NCBI RefSeq assembly: GCF_004798705.1
Contig: NZ_CP039290.1
Span: 1,612,001 to 1,676,000 of the forward strand
Length of the DNA: 64,000 nucleotides
Source of the DNA: Arthrobacter sp. PAMC25564
GTDB lineage: Bacteria; Actinomycetota; Actinomycetes; Actinomycetales; Micrococcaceae
Direction: 5' to 3'
Below are positions 50,302 through 58,690 of this stretch, piece after piece (positions within the stretch are counted from its first letter, which is position 1; every line of letters starts with the position of its first letter). Under the pieces are notes generated by a model. The model was not told the origin of the DNA and ran no database searches. It was given only the letters and a program-made list of their open reading frames with translations. The translations under genes and the position numbers were made by a program.

Positions 50302-50307
50302 ACACTA
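50302..50307 (-). promoter_or_regulatory. -10 box for leaderless UbiB-type gene
   Basis: Read on the minus strand, TAGTGT ends six bases before the ATG whose first base is 50295. Confidence 0.5.
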
Positions 50308-50344
50308 CACGGGCCCGGTGCCTCGCCCGGGAAGCCGATGAGCC

Positions 50345-51340
50345 TTAGAGCCAGCCCTTTTTCTTGAAGATTGTATACATCAGCGTCGCCGTGGCGGCCA
50401 TCAGTCCGATCGCCATCGGGTAACCGAGCAGCCAATGCAGTTCCGGCATGTGGTCGAAGTTCATGCCGTAGACGCCCGCCACGAAGGAGGGCGCAAAGAA
50501 GATCGCCGCCCACGAGGAGATCTTCTTGACCTGCTCATTCTGCTCGGCGCTCGCCTCGTTCTGGCGGTTTGCCGTCAGCGTTCCGTCCAGGGTGAGCGCG
50601 TTCTGCAGCAGGTCACGGAAGGAATCGGCGCGGGAGATCAGCCGCTCCACATGGTCCTCGACGTCACGAAGGTTGTGCTGGAGTTCGGAGTCCACCCCGT
50701 ATTTCTCGAAGCCCCGCCGGAGATGCTGCATCATGGCCGGGAGCGGGTGGATGGCACGCTGGAACTGGATGACTTCCCGGGCAAGCTCGTAGATGCGCCG
50801 GGACACCTTGGGATCACCGCTGAAGAGCTGGTCCTCGATCTCGTCGATGTCATTTTCCAGCCCGGCGACGACTGGTACATAATCGTCCACGACCTGGTCC
50901 ATGAGGGCATACAACACCGACTCCGGGCCGTGGCTCAAGAGGTCCGGGCGCTGCTCCAGCCGGCGCCGCACCTGCGCGACGCCCCCCGTCTCGGCATGCC
51001 GGACGGTGACCACGAAGTTCCTGCCCGTGAACACGTGCAGCTCGCCGAACTCCACCGTCTCGGTGTCATCCAGATAGCGGGCCGGCCGCAGCACCGTGAA
51101 GAGGTTGTCGTCGTAGCGCTCCAGCTTGGGACGCTGATGCGCCGAGATCGCGTCTTCCACGGCCAGCCCATGCAACCCGAATTCGGCCGCGACGGCGGCC
51201 ATCTCGGTCTCCGTCGGCCGGTACAGCCCGATCCACGCCATGCCGCCGTGCGTGGTCAGGGTCTCGAAAGTCTGCTCGAGGCTCTGCGGCTCGGCACTGC
51301 GGACGCCGTCCACATAGACGGCGTTGTCGATGATAGTCAC
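50345..51340 (-). CDS. corA: CorA-type magnesium/cobalt transporter
   Basis: A 331-residue pentameric channel protein. A large cytosolic funnel (to about residue 265) ends in a long helix. Two membrane helices follow, the first ending with the selectivity motif YGMNFDHMPEL, and the basic end FKKKGWL completes the CorA ring. The GTG start (first base 51340) is six bases after a minus-strand GATAAT. No regulator lies beside it. Confidence 0.94.
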   Translation of the reverse strand: MTIIDNAVYVDGVRSAEPQSLEQTFETLTTHGGMAWIGLYRPTETEMAAVAAEFGLHGLAVEDAISAHQRPKLERYDDNLFTVLRPARYLDDTETVEFGELHVFTGRNFVVTVRHAETGGVAQVRRRLEQRPDLLSHGPESVLYALMDQVVDDYVPVVAGLENDIDEIEDQLFSGDPKVSRRIYELAREVIQFQRAIHPLPAMMQHLRRGFEKYGVDSELQHNLRDVEDHVERLISRADSFRDLLQNALTLDGTLTANRQNEASAEQNEQVKKISSWAAIFFAPSFVAGVYGMNFDHMPELHWLLGYPMAIGLMAATATLMYTIFKKKGWL

Positions 51341-51346
51341 CGGGCA

Positions 51347-51352
51347 ATTATC
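51347..51352 (-). promoter_or_regulatory. -10 box for leaderless corA
   Basis: Read on the minus strand, GATAAT ends six bases before the GTG whose first base is 51340. Confidence 0.55.
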
Positions 51353-51416
51353 CAGTCTCCGGAAGCGTCCGGGCGGCAGGGGGCGCGGAACGTGAGGGCC
51401 GGAGGCGGCCAGGGTG

Positions 51417-51995
51417 TCACGTGGACCTGCCCGGCGCCAGCGCGCTGCCCTGGGCCAGCCTGCTGATGAGCGGCTCGGTGCGGTACGGGATGTGCGTGTG
51501 CAGGGCCAGGACGGTTTCCGTCCGGATCACGCCCCTGATCCTGAGAATGGACCGCAGGGCGGCCTGGAGATTGTGGGTGTCGGTGGCAACCACCCGGCAC
51601 CAGACGTCACCGCGGCCGGAGATCTCGTGCACCTCCAGCACCTGCGCGATCAGGCGCAGGGCGCCCACCACGCCGTCGAGCTCCCGGTGGTTCACCTCGA
51701 TCGTGACAAAGGCGACGACGTCGTAGCCCACCGCCTCGAGGTCGATCTCGCGGCCGCCGTCGTGCAGCAGGCCGGAGCGCAGCATCCGGCGCAGCCGGGA
51801 CTGGGCGGTGTTCCGGGCGATGCCCAGGCTCTCGCTGAGCTCGGCGATCTGGATCCGCGGATCCCGGATGAGTTCCAGCAGGATCTTCAGGTCGGTGGGG
51901 TCCAGGCTGTTCAAATCATCACTCCGGCTCACTGTGGCGGCCAACGGTTGACTGTTTTGATCAATATTGGCATGAAAATCAGTCTGATGAGTCAT
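51417..51995 (-). CDS. Lrp/AsnC family regulator 1
   Basis: A 192-residue regulator. After about 30 polar residues comes the AsnC helix-turn-helix, LDPTDLKILLELIRDPRIQIAELSESLGIARNTAQSRLRRM. The RAM ligand-binding domain follows from about residue 80 (VAFVTIEVNHRELDGVVGAL; SGRGDVWCRVVATDTHNLQAAL). It is divergent from the MFS transporter gene at 52091, which it probably controls in response to an amino acid or related ligand. Confidence 0.9.
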   Translation of the reverse strand: MTHQTDFHANIDQNSQPLAATVSRSDDLNSLDPTDLKILLELIRDPRIQIAELSESLGIARNTAQSRLRRMLRSGLLHDGGREIDLEAVGYDVVAFVTIEVNHRELDGVVGALRLIAQVLEVHEISGRGDVWCRVVATDTHNLQAALRSILRIRGVIRTETVLALHTHIPYRTEPLISRLAQGSALAPGRST

Positions 51996-52090
51996 AAGTG
52001 CCCCATTCTGTAGATATCAGATCTCACCCGGGCCGGCCGGCTCCTCCACAAGAGGGAAGGCCCGGTCCGGCTTCACGCAAGGGCACGGAC

Positions 52091-53332
52091 ATGACTGTCT
52101 TCAGCGAACTACGCATGCGCCCGGCCTCCGCTGGACGCCGGGGCTGGGACGCCTCCACCACCGCACGGCTGGCAATGGCCGGCGTCGTGATCTTCACGCT
52201 GCTGGTCGGCGCGAACCTTGCGACCCCGCTGTACCCGTTGCTGCAGGCGAAGCTCGGCATCACCGCGCTGGACATCACGGCGGTCTTCGCCGCCTACGTC
52301 CTGGCCCTCGTGGCCACACTCATGCTGGCCGGCCACTGGTCGGACCACATCGGCCGCCGGGCAGCCCTCGTGCTGGCGGTGCTGGTGGGCCTCGCCGGCG
52401 GCTCAGTCTTCGCCACTGCGGACAGCCTCCCGGCCCTGTGCGCCGGCCGGGCGCTGCAGGGCATTGCGGTGGCGCTGGCCACCGGCGCGAGCTCCGCAGC
52501 CCTGCGTGAACTGCTGCCAAGCCGTCCCGAATGGGCCTCGCGCTTCACCTTGCTGGCCTCCGCCGGCGGGGTGGCCGCCGGGCCGGGGATCGGGGGAGTC
52601 CTCTCGCTGCTGCCCGGGCCGACGTCCACGCCGTACTACCTGCATTCCTTCCTGCTGGCCGCCCTGCTGGTCCCGCTGTACCTGCTCAAGGCGCGCCCTG
52701 CCGTCGGCCAGGCTGCCGGTCCGCAGCCGCTGAGGGTCCTGGCGCCCCGCCGCCCCTCCGTTTCCTCCGAGGCCCGGGGATCCTTCTGGCTGGCCTCCGC
52801 CGTGGGGTTCCTCAGCTTCACGGTCTTCGGCTTCTGCCTCTCACTCGCGCCCGGCTATTTCGCGCAGATCGTCCACGCCGATTCACGTCCCCTGATCGGG
52901 CTGCTGGCAGGGCTCACGCTCGGTTCCTCCGCACTCAGCCAGCTGCTGGCCGTGCGTGGCCGCTTCGTGGTTCCCGCGGGCCTGGCCGTGCTCGGGGTAT
53001 CCGTGCTGCTGATCGCCGCGGCCGCGGCCTGGAGCAGCCCCTGGCTGCTGATCCTGGCCAGCGTCACCGCCGGGATCGGGCAGGGCATCTCCTTCCGGAC
53101 CGTGTTCAACGATGTCGCGGGCAAGGTCGAGGCCACCCATCATGCCCGGATCATCAGCACCGTCTACGTCATCACGTACCTCGGAAGCGCATTCCCCGTT
53201 ATCGGGCTGGGAGCCGCGGCGGGGGCGTTCGGCCTCCAGGCAGCCGTAACCGGCTTCGTGGTGCTGTGCTCGGTTGCAGCCTTCGCGCTGGCCGCAGCCA
53301 CCCTCCGCACGGCGCTGCGCAGGAGGTTCTGA
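52091..53332 (+). CDS. MFS transporter, next to AsnC regulator 1
   Basis: A 413-residue major facilitator with 12 predicted helices. The helix 2-3 loop GHWSDHIGRRAALVL is the MFS signature. VFNDVAGKVEATHHARIISTVYVITYLGSAFPV lies in the second half. The ATG at 52091 has AAGGG upstream; a longer frame opens at 51998 without a ribosome site. It is flanked by two Lrp/AsnC genes, so amino-acid or amine efflux is plausible, but the substrate is not set by sequence. Confidence 0.87.
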   Translation: MTVFSELRMRPASAGRRGWDASTTARLAMAGVVIFTLLVGANLATPLYPLLQAKLGITALDITAVFAAYVLALVATLMLAGHWSDHIGRRAALVLAVLVGLAGGSVFATADSLPALCAGRALQGIAVALATGASSAALRELLPSRPEWASRFTLLASAGGVAAGPGIGGVLSLLPGPTSTPYYLHSFLLAALLVPLYLLKARPAVGQAAGPQPLRVLAPRRPSVSSEARGSFWLASAVGFLSFTVFGFCLSLAPGYFAQIVHADSRPLIGLLAGLTLGSSALSQLLAVRGRFVVPAGLAVLGVSVLLIAAAAAWSSPWLLILASVTAGIGQGISFRTVFNDVAGKVEATHHARIISTVYVITYLGSAFPVIGLGAAAGAFGLQAAVTGFVVLCSVAAFALAAATLRTALRRRF

Positions 53333-53375
53333 ACCCCCAAACGCCCGGATGAACGCCGGGCAACCGGGCTGCCGG

Positions 53376-53882
53376 TCAGTCCGGCAGCGGGCCGTGGTTG
53401 CCCTGGATGTGGTCAAACACCAGGGTGGTCTCGGTATGGCCGACGACGGGATCCGTGGCCAGGTTGTCCAGTACCCAGTCGCGCAGGTCCTCCGTGGTGG
53501 CAACGGCAATGTGCAGCAGGTAGTCCACCGAACCCGAGGTGTGGAAGGTCGAAAGCACCGCGGGCAGTCTGGGGACGCGGGCGGTGAAGCGGTCGATCTG
53601 TTCGCGGTCGTGGGCCCGGAGCCTGACGGCGATCAGGGCCTGCACCGAGCGGCCGATCGCGGAGAGGCTGAGCTTGGCCTCGAAGCCCTGGATGATCCCG
53701 CGTTCCTGCAGGGCCCGGGTGCGCATCAGTGCCGTGGACGGAGCGATCCCGACCAGTTCGGCCAGCTGCTTGTTGGAGATGCGGGCATCCGCCACCAGGG
53801 CCGCAAGCAGGCGCTCGTCGATAGCGTCCAGCGGCTCGCCGGCACCCGCTCCCGGCCGAATATTCTTCGCACTGCTACTCAC
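53376..53882 (-). CDS. Lrp/AsnC family regulator 2
   Basis: A 168-residue regulator with the AsnC helix-turn-helix LDAIDERLLAALVADARISNKQLAELVGIAPSTALMRTRAL and a RAM domain (SVQALIAVRLRAHDREQID; TSGSVDYLLHIAVATTEDL). GTG 53882 is selected because AAGGAGG lies six bases upstream on this strand; an ATG at 53939 in the same frame has no ribosome site. It is divergent from the methionine-gamma-lyase-like gene, as MdeR is from mdeA in pseudomonads. Confidence 0.92.
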   Translation of the reverse strand: MSSSAKNIRPGAGAGEPLDAIDERLLAALVADARISNKQLAELVGIAPSTALMRTRALQERGIIQGFEAKLSLSAIGRSVQALIAVRLRAHDREQIDRFTARVPRLPAVLSTFHTSGSVDYLLHIAVATTEDLRDWVLDNLATDPVVGHTETTLVFDHIQGNHGPLPD

Positions 53883-53960
53883 GGATCCTCCTTGAAGTGT
53901 TGTCAGTTCATCATAAACAGCTCTTTCTGACAGTTCCATTCACAAGCCCTGTGAAACTCC

Positions 53961-54002
53961 GAATTATTGCCAGATACTTGCGGCATTCAATGGCGAATAT
54001 TC
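53961..54002 (+). promoter_or_regulatory. Possible Lrp/AsnC operator before the PLP lyase gene
   Basis: GAATTATTGCCA (53961-53972) and TGGCGAATATTC (53991-54002) form an imperfect inverted repeat (9 of 12 positions) centred 30 bases apart, just upstream of the GTG at 54015. A second pair, TGTCAG (53901-53906) and CTGACA (53927-53932), lies nearer the regulator. Both are AT-richer than the surroundings. Confidence 0.35.
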
Positions 54003-54014
54003 AAAAGGAGCAAC

Positions 54015-55178
54015 GTGCTGTCCCAAGACTCGCTGGCTGTCCATGCCGGCCGCAACGGCCTCACCGAACTGGGCGTGCATGCCGTGCCCATCGATCTCTC
54101 CACCACGGCGCCGCTGCCCTCGGTGCACGACGGCGGCCTCGCCTATGAGCACATGGCCATGGGCGGAACGCCCGTCGAGGGGCAGAGTACCGTCTACCAG
54201 CGCCTGTGGAATCCTACCGTCGCCCGTTTCGAGGAGGGTGTGGCCGTTCTTGAGGGAACCCCCGAGGCCGTGGCTTTCGCCACCGGAATGGCGGCACTCA
54301 GCGCGGTGCTGCTCGCCGTCGTCGCCGCCGGCAGGAAGCACGTGGTGGCGGTGCGGCCGCTGTATGGCGGCAGTGACTACCTCCTCGCCTCCGGTGTGCT
54401 GGGCAATGAGGTCACCTTCACGACGCCGGAGGGCGTCCAGGCCGCCCTCCGGCCGGACACCGGGCTGGTCATCCTGGAGACGCCGGCCAACCCCAGCCTG
54501 GAGCTGGTGGACATCGCCCGGGTGGTGGCGGCTGCTGACGGCGTCCCGCTCCTGGTGGACAACACCTTCGCGAGCCCGGTGCTGCAGCAGCCCTTCAGGC
54601 ACGGCGCCGCGATGGTGATGCACAGCGCCACGAAGTTCCTCGGCGGGCACGGCGACGCGATGGGCGGCGTCGTGGCCGCCGCCCCCGAGTGGACCACCCG
54701 GCTGCGCCGGATCCGGGCCGTCACCGGCGGCATCCTGACCCCGTGGCCGGCCTACCTGCTGCACCGCGGGCTGGCGACACTGCCGGTACGGGTGCGTGCC
54801 CAGCAGGCCAGCGCCCAGAAGGTCGCCGCCGCCCTGGCGGAACACGGGCTGGTGAAGCGTGTCTACTACCCGGGACTGCCGGAGTGCGATCCGCAGGGCC
54901 TGGTCGGCACGCAGATGTCCGGTCCCGGGTCCCTCATGGCGTTCGAACTGGCAAGCGCCGGGCACGCCGAGCGGATCCCGTCCGCGGTCAGCATGATCAC
55001 GCACGCCGTCTCACTCGGCGGCATCGACACCCTCATCCAGCATCCGGCCGGGCTTACCCACCGCCCGGTGGCCGCAGAAGCCAAGCCGCACGCCAGCCTG
55101 CTGCGCATCTCGGTGGGGCTGGAGGACCCGTCGGACATCGTGGCCGATCTCGTCCAGGCCATCGAGGCCACGCGCTAG
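54015..55178 (+). CDS. Cys/Met metabolism PLP enzyme, methionine gamma-lyase-like
   Basis: A 387-residue PLP enzyme of the gamma-family (cystathionine gamma-synthase / methionine gamma-lyase). LSQDSLAVHAGR opens the protein. TVYQRLWNPTVARFEEGVAVLEG and ETPANPSLELVDI hold phosphate and ring contacts. VDNTFASPVLQQPF is followed by the Schiff-base Lys206 in HSATKFLGGHGD. GTG is chosen because AAAGGAG sits four bases upstream. The AsnC neighbour favours methionine or other sulfur amino acid degradation over biosynthesis, but the exact reaction is not fixed by sequence. Confidence 0.88.
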   Translation: MLSQDSLAVHAGRNGLTELGVHAVPIDLSTTAPLPSVHDGGLAYEHMAMGGTPVEGQSTVYQRLWNPTVARFEEGVAVLEGTPEAVAFATGMAALSAVLLAVVAAGRKHVVAVRPLYGGSDYLLASGVLGNEVTFTTPEGVQAALRPDTGLVILETPANPSLELVDIARVVAAADGVPLLVDNTFASPVLQQPFRHGAAMVMHSATKFLGGHGDAMGGVVAAAPEWTTRLRRIRAVTGGILTPWPAYLLHRGLATLPVRVRAQQASAQKVAAALAEHGLVKRVYYPGLPECDPQGLVGTQMSGPGSLMAFELASAGHAERIPSAVSMITHAVSLGGIDTLIQHPAGLTHRPVAAEAKPHASLLRISVGLEDPSDIVADLVQAIEATR

Positions 55179-56452
55179 CCGGGCGCCGGTCTCAGGGATC
55201 CTCCGGAGGGATGCGCGACGGCGGTGATCACCGCCGTCGCGCACGCCAGCCCGATCACGGTCAGGGCGAGGGCCGTCCAGCCCAGCGACTGGAAGACCAG
55301 GCCGCCGGCCCAGCCGATGACACTGGAGCCCAGGTAATACGAGAGGTTGTAGAGCGAGGCGGCCTGGGCGCGCCCCGTCGTCGCGATCGCCCCGGTCCAG
55401 CCGGAGGCTACGCTGTGCGCCGCGAAGAAGCCGGCGGTGAACAGCAACAGCCCCATCAGGATCAGCGGCAGCAGCTCGGTGAGCGTCAGCGCGAGTCCGC
55501 ACACCATCAGTGCGGTCCCGGAAATCAGGACGGTGCGCCGGCCGAACTGCACGGTCAACCCGGCTGCCCAGCGGGCCGAGACGGTTCCGGAGAGATAGGC
55601 CAGGAAGATCAGGCTGACGGCGGTGGCGGGAAGGCTGAAGGGCTCACGGGAGAGCCGGAATCCGAGGTAGTTGTAGATGGCCACGAATCCCCCCATCAGC
55701 AGGAAAGCCTGGGCATACAGGGCCAGCAGGCGCGGGTTCCGGGCGTGGCCGCCGAGGGTCCTGAGGGCGCCGCGGAAACCGTTCGCCGCGACCGGCGTAA
55801 ACCTCAGCGCCTTCGGGACCAGCGCCAGGAACAGGACGGCTGCTGCCGTGGCCAGGACCGAGACGGCCAGGGCCGCGGCCCGCCATCCCCAGAGATCCCC
55901 GACAGGGCCTGCCACGAGCCGCCCGGCCAGCCCGCCGAGCGTGGTGCCTGCAACATAGCTTCCCGCCGCAAGGGCGGCGTGGGCCTTGTTGACCTCCTCG
56001 TTGATATATGCGATGGCAATGGCCGGTATGCCGCCCAGTGCCATCCCCTCAAGCATCCGCAGGCCCAGGAGCAGGGGAAAGCTCGATGCCAGCGGGACCA
56101 GCAGGCCCAGGACAGTTGCGGCCGAGATGCCCCATATCATGGCGCGGACCCGGCCGATCCGGTCGGCGAGGAAGGACCAGGGCAGGACTGTCCCGGCCAG
56201 TCCCACGGTGGCCAGGGAAATCGTCAGCGCCGCTTCGGCCGCCGTGACCTTCAGATCCGCGGCGAGGACCGGCAGCACCGCCTGGGTGGAATAGAGCTGG
56301 GCGAAGGTCGCGACGCCGGCGAATGCCAGCCCGGCGAGGATCCTCCGGTAGGCGGGGGATCCCTTCGCATGCCCCGCCCAGCCAGGAGCCATGGCCTGGA
56401 GTGCCGGGGTCCGGCGTGGCGGGGTGGAGGCGCGTGGTGAAAAGCGTGGCAT
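55175..56452 (-). CDS. MFS transporter 2 (YnfM/drug efflux-like)
   Basis: A 425-residue major facilitator with 12 predicted helices after a polar N-terminus of about 35 residues. LADRIGRVRAMIW is the helix 2-3 signature. RMLEGMALGGIPAIAIAYINEEV and ASLYNLSYYLGSSVIGWAGG are typical of the YnfM/YgaY type. Its stop overlaps the stop of the convergent PLP lyase gene by four bases. A minus-strand -10 box lies six bases before the ATG. It may export a product of the neighbouring pathway; that is inference only. Confidence 0.87.
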   Translation of the reverse strand: MPRFSPRASTPPRRTPALQAMAPGWAGHAKGSPAYRRILAGLAFAGVATFAQLYSTQAVLPVLAADLKVTAAEAALTISLATVGLAGTVLPWSFLADRIGRVRAMIWGISAATVLGLLVPLASSFPLLLGLRMLEGMALGGIPAIAIAYINEEVNKAHAALAAGSYVAGTTLGGLAGRLVAGPVGDLWGWRAAALAVSVLATAAAVLFLALVPKALRFTPVAANGFRGALRTLGGHARNPRLLALYAQAFLLMGGFVAIYNYLGFRLSREPFSLPATAVSLIFLAYLSGTVSARWAAGLTVQFGRRTVLISGTALMVCGLALTLTELLPLILMGLLLFTAGFFAAHSVASGWTGAIATTGRAQAASLYNLSYYLGSSVIGWAGGLVFQSLGWTALALTVIGLACATAVITAVAHPSGGSLRPAPG

Positions 56453-56458
56453 GACTCC

Positions 56459-56464
56459 AGACTA
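56459..56464 (-). promoter_or_regulatory. -10 box for leaderless MFS gene
   Basis: Read on the minus strand, TAGTCT ends six bases before the ATG whose first base is 56452. Confidence 0.5.
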
Positions 56465-56536
56465 GGTCCTTGGAAAGGCACGCCTCGGGGATCCAGGCAT
56501 CCGGGCCATGCCGTGAGTTCGCCGGAAGGCGCTCAA

Positions 56537-56565
56537 TTCGCCGGAAGCCCCGGGCTTCCGGCGAA
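56537..56565 (-). terminator. Palindrome after the nitronate monooxygenase gene
   Basis: A perfect 14-bp inverted repeat TTCGCCGGAAGCCC around one base. It is downstream of the minus-strand nitronate monooxygenase stop (56605). Two more copies of its TTCGCCGGAAG core flank it (56518-56528 direct; 56574-56584 inverted with one change). No T-run follows, so terminator function is only likely. Confidence 0.5.
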
Positions 56566-56604
56566 GTGGCACACTTCCGGCGAGTCCGGTCCGGCGGGAT
56601 TCCG

Positions 56605-57663
56605 TCAGCCCAGCAGCCCCGCCAGGACATCCGCCACGGAACCAGACCGCGCCTGCCGCCAGCCCGTGCCAGCCCAGAGGTTCACCCGCTCCGGGTCCCC
56701 GGCTGCGGCCGCTGCCGCACGCAGCGGCGCGGTGAGGTGGTGGACGGCCGGATAGGCTTCGGGGGCACCGGGGTGGTCCCGGACGAACTCGTTGACCAGC
56801 GCCCGGGCCGGCCGTCCGGTGAAGGCTGCGGTGAGCCGCGTCCGGGTGAAGTGCGGGCTGGCCAAGGCATCCTTGTGCAGCTGCCGGGCGCCGCTCTCAT
56901 CGGTCCGAAGCAACGCCGTGCCCAGCTGGGCAGCATCCGCTCCCGCCGCCAGTACGGCGTCCAGCCCGTCACGGTCCATCACGCCGCCGGCAGCAACCAA
57001 GGGGAGCCCGACGGCGGACCTGACCAGGGCGACCAGCTCCGCCGTCGTGCCCGGCCGGCCGTCATGCGGCAGGCCGGCCATCGTGCCGTTCTGCCTTTCG
57101 GCGCGCGGCTGGAACGCCGCGCTGTGGCCTCCGGCGCTCGCATCCTGGACCACGAGCGCATCCATGCCCTGGGCGGCTGCCTGCAGCGCTTCGGCGGGGG
57201 TCGTCACGGTGGCCAGCACCACGGAGCCCGCCCGATGGAGCGCGCGCACCACGTCGAAACCCGGCAGCCCGAACGTGAAACTGACCATTTCCACAGGATC
57301 CTCCAGCAGCGCATCGATCTTGCCCTGCCAGCGGTCGTCGTCGTCGAGCCGCAGCGGCGGGACCTCCGCCCCGTAGCGCCGGGCGTCGGTCCGCAGCCGG
57401 GAGCGGTACTCCTCCAGCCGGTCCCGCAGGGCCTCGGACTGCTCCAGCTGGGCCGGATCGGGGACGAAGACATTCATCCCGAAACGCGCCCCGGCGGCCC
57501 GGGCGCTGCGGATCTCCGCCTGCATGGCCTCGACGGTCTTATACCCGGCGGCGAGGAAGCCCAGGCCTCCGGCGGAGTGCACGGCGCTGACGAAGGCCGG
57601 GGTGGACGTCCCGCCGGCCATGGGGGCCGCAATGATGCGGGTACCGAACAGGGGATGCGGCAT
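56605..57663 (-). CDS. Nitronate monooxygenase family flavoprotein
   Basis: A 352-residue TIM-barrel FMN enzyme that oxidises nitronates such as propionate 3-nitronate. IIAAPMAGGTSTPAFVSAVHSAGGLGFLAAGY is the family start and GFDVVRALHRAGSVVLATVTT the middle. DALVVQDASAGGHSA has the conserved QxxxAGGH-like block with His for nitronate oxidation. LPLVAAGGVMDRDGL and AGADAAQLGTALLRTDES bind the FMN phosphate. AAGGAG lies upstream of the ATG on this strand. It is divergent from the sugar kinase gene. Confidence 0.9.
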   Translation of the reverse strand: MPHPLFGTRIIAAPMAGGTSTPAFVSAVHSAGGLGFLAAGYKTVEAMQAEIRSARAAGARFGMNVFVPDPAQLEQSEALRDRLEEYRSRLRTDARRYGAEVPPLRLDDDDRWQGKIDALLEDPVEMVSFTFGLPGFDVVRALHRAGSVVLATVTTPAEALQAAAQGMDALVVQDASAGGHSAAFQPRAERQNGTMAGLPHDGRPGTTAELVALVRSAVGLPLVAAGGVMDRDGLDAVLAAGADAAQLGTALLRTDESGARQLHKDALASPHFTRTRLTAAFTGRPARALVNEFVRDHPGAPEAYPAVHHLTAPLRAAAAAAGDPERVNLWAGTGWRQARSGSVADVLAGLLG

Positions 57664-57687
57664 GGTTCACTCCTTGAGGCGATTCAG

Positions 57688-57693
57688 TAGTCT
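57688..57693 (+). promoter_or_regulatory. -10 box for leaderless BadF-type kinase gene
   Basis: TAGTCT ends six bases before the GTG at 57700, in the 36-base gap between divergent genes. Confidence 0.5.
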
Positions 57694-57699
57694 GTTCGT

Positions 57700-58638
57700 G
57701 TGACCAACACTGACAACCCGCCGGCGGCGGATTCCGTTCCATCTTCCTCCCCGGCGGCGGGCGCCGTGATCGGCCTGGACATCGGCGGCACCAAGACCCG
57801 CGGCGTCCGCTTCGAGGACGGCACCCCGGTTGCCGACGAGTCGGTGGGGAGCTCGAATGTCCAGAACGTCAGCCGCGAGGAAGCGGCCCGCAACCTCGAG
57901 GAGCTCTTTGCCCGGATCGGCGGCGGCGCCGTCGCGCAGGTTTACGCCGGAGCCGGCGGCATCGATACCGACGACGACGCCGCGGCGCTCGCCGCCCTGA
58001 TCGCGCCGCTCGTGCCGGGCGCCCGGATCACCGTGGTCCACGATTCGCGGCTGCTGCTGGCCGCGGGCGGTGCCAGCACCGGCGTCGCCGTGATCGCCGG
58101 CACGGGCTCGGCGGCCTGGGGCCGGAACAGCCTCGGCGAGGAGGCCCGCGCCGGCGGCTGGGGCTATCTGCTCGGCGACGAGGGCAGCGGCTACTGGCTG
58201 GGCCGCGAGGCTGTCCGCCACAGCCTGCGCCGGATGAACCAGGGGCACGAACCGGACGAACTCACCACTGCCCTGCTGGCCTCCTGCGGGGTGGCTGACC
58301 CCAACAAGCTGATCGCGCTCTTCCACTCGCCGGAAACCGGGCGGCGGTACTGGGCCGAGCGGGGCCGGCTGGTGGTCGACGCAGCCGATGCCGGCCATGC
58401 CGCAAGCCGGGGGCTCGTGGACCAGGCCGGGCGGGATCTGGCGGCCCTCGCGGAGCAGGCGGTCCGGAAGCTCGGCATCGACGGCCCGGTGATCCTGGGC
58501 AGCGGACTGGGCATGAACGTCCCCCGCCTGCAGGAATCCTTCCGCGCCGCGCTGGCAGCCGCAGGGATCACCGACGTCCGCGTCCTGGCGCAGGACCCTG
58601 TCTTTGGTGTGCTCCAACTCGTGGCCGAGCAGGGCTGA
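57700..58638 (+). CDS. BadF/BadG/BcrA/BcrD ATPase family, N-acetylglucosamine kinase-like
   Basis: A 312-residue ASKHA kinase. GLDIGGTKTRGVRFEDG (about residues 24-40) is the phosphate-1 loop. YAGAGGIDTDDD is followed by ITVVHDSRLLLAAGG. VIAGTGSAAWGRNS is the phosphate-2 loop and GWGYLLGDEGSGYWLGREAV the sugar-binding motif of GlcNAc kinases in this family. ILGSGLGMNVPRLQ is the adenosine loop. It probably phosphorylates GlcNAc or a similar sugar; the NagZ-like enzyme at 3385 could provide such a sugar, but the genes are far apart. Confidence 0.87.
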   Translation: MTNTDNPPAADSVPSSSPAAGAVIGLDIGGTKTRGVRFEDGTPVADESVGSSNVQNVSREEAARNLEELFARIGGGAVAQVYAGAGGIDTDDDAAALAALIAPLVPGARITVVHDSRLLLAAGGASTGVAVIAGTGSAAWGRNSLGEEARAGGWGYLLGDEGSGYWLGREAVRHSLRRMNQGHEPDELTTALLASCGVADPNKLIALFHSPETGRRYWAERGRLVVDAADAGHAASRGLVDQAGRDLAALAEQAVRKLGIDGPVILGSGLGMNVPRLQESFRAALAAAGITDVRVLAQDPVFGVLQLVAEQG

Positions 58639-58678
58639 CCAGGCCTGCCGAGCCACTACGACTACGCTGCCGGGCCAC

Positions 58679-58684
58679 TACGCT
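58679..58684 (+). promoter_or_regulatory. -10 box for the Nudix gene
   Basis: TACGCT ends six bases before the ATG at 58691. GGAGGG fills the gap, so a longer mRNA with a close ribosome site is the alternative. Confidence 0.4.
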
Positions 58685-58690
58685 GGAGGG

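Noticed and set aside
54689..56440. A 583-codon plus-strand frame across the PLP lyase and MFS genes
   Set aside because: Runs in the wrong frame of one gene and antisense to the other; low-complexity Gly/Arg/Gln content.
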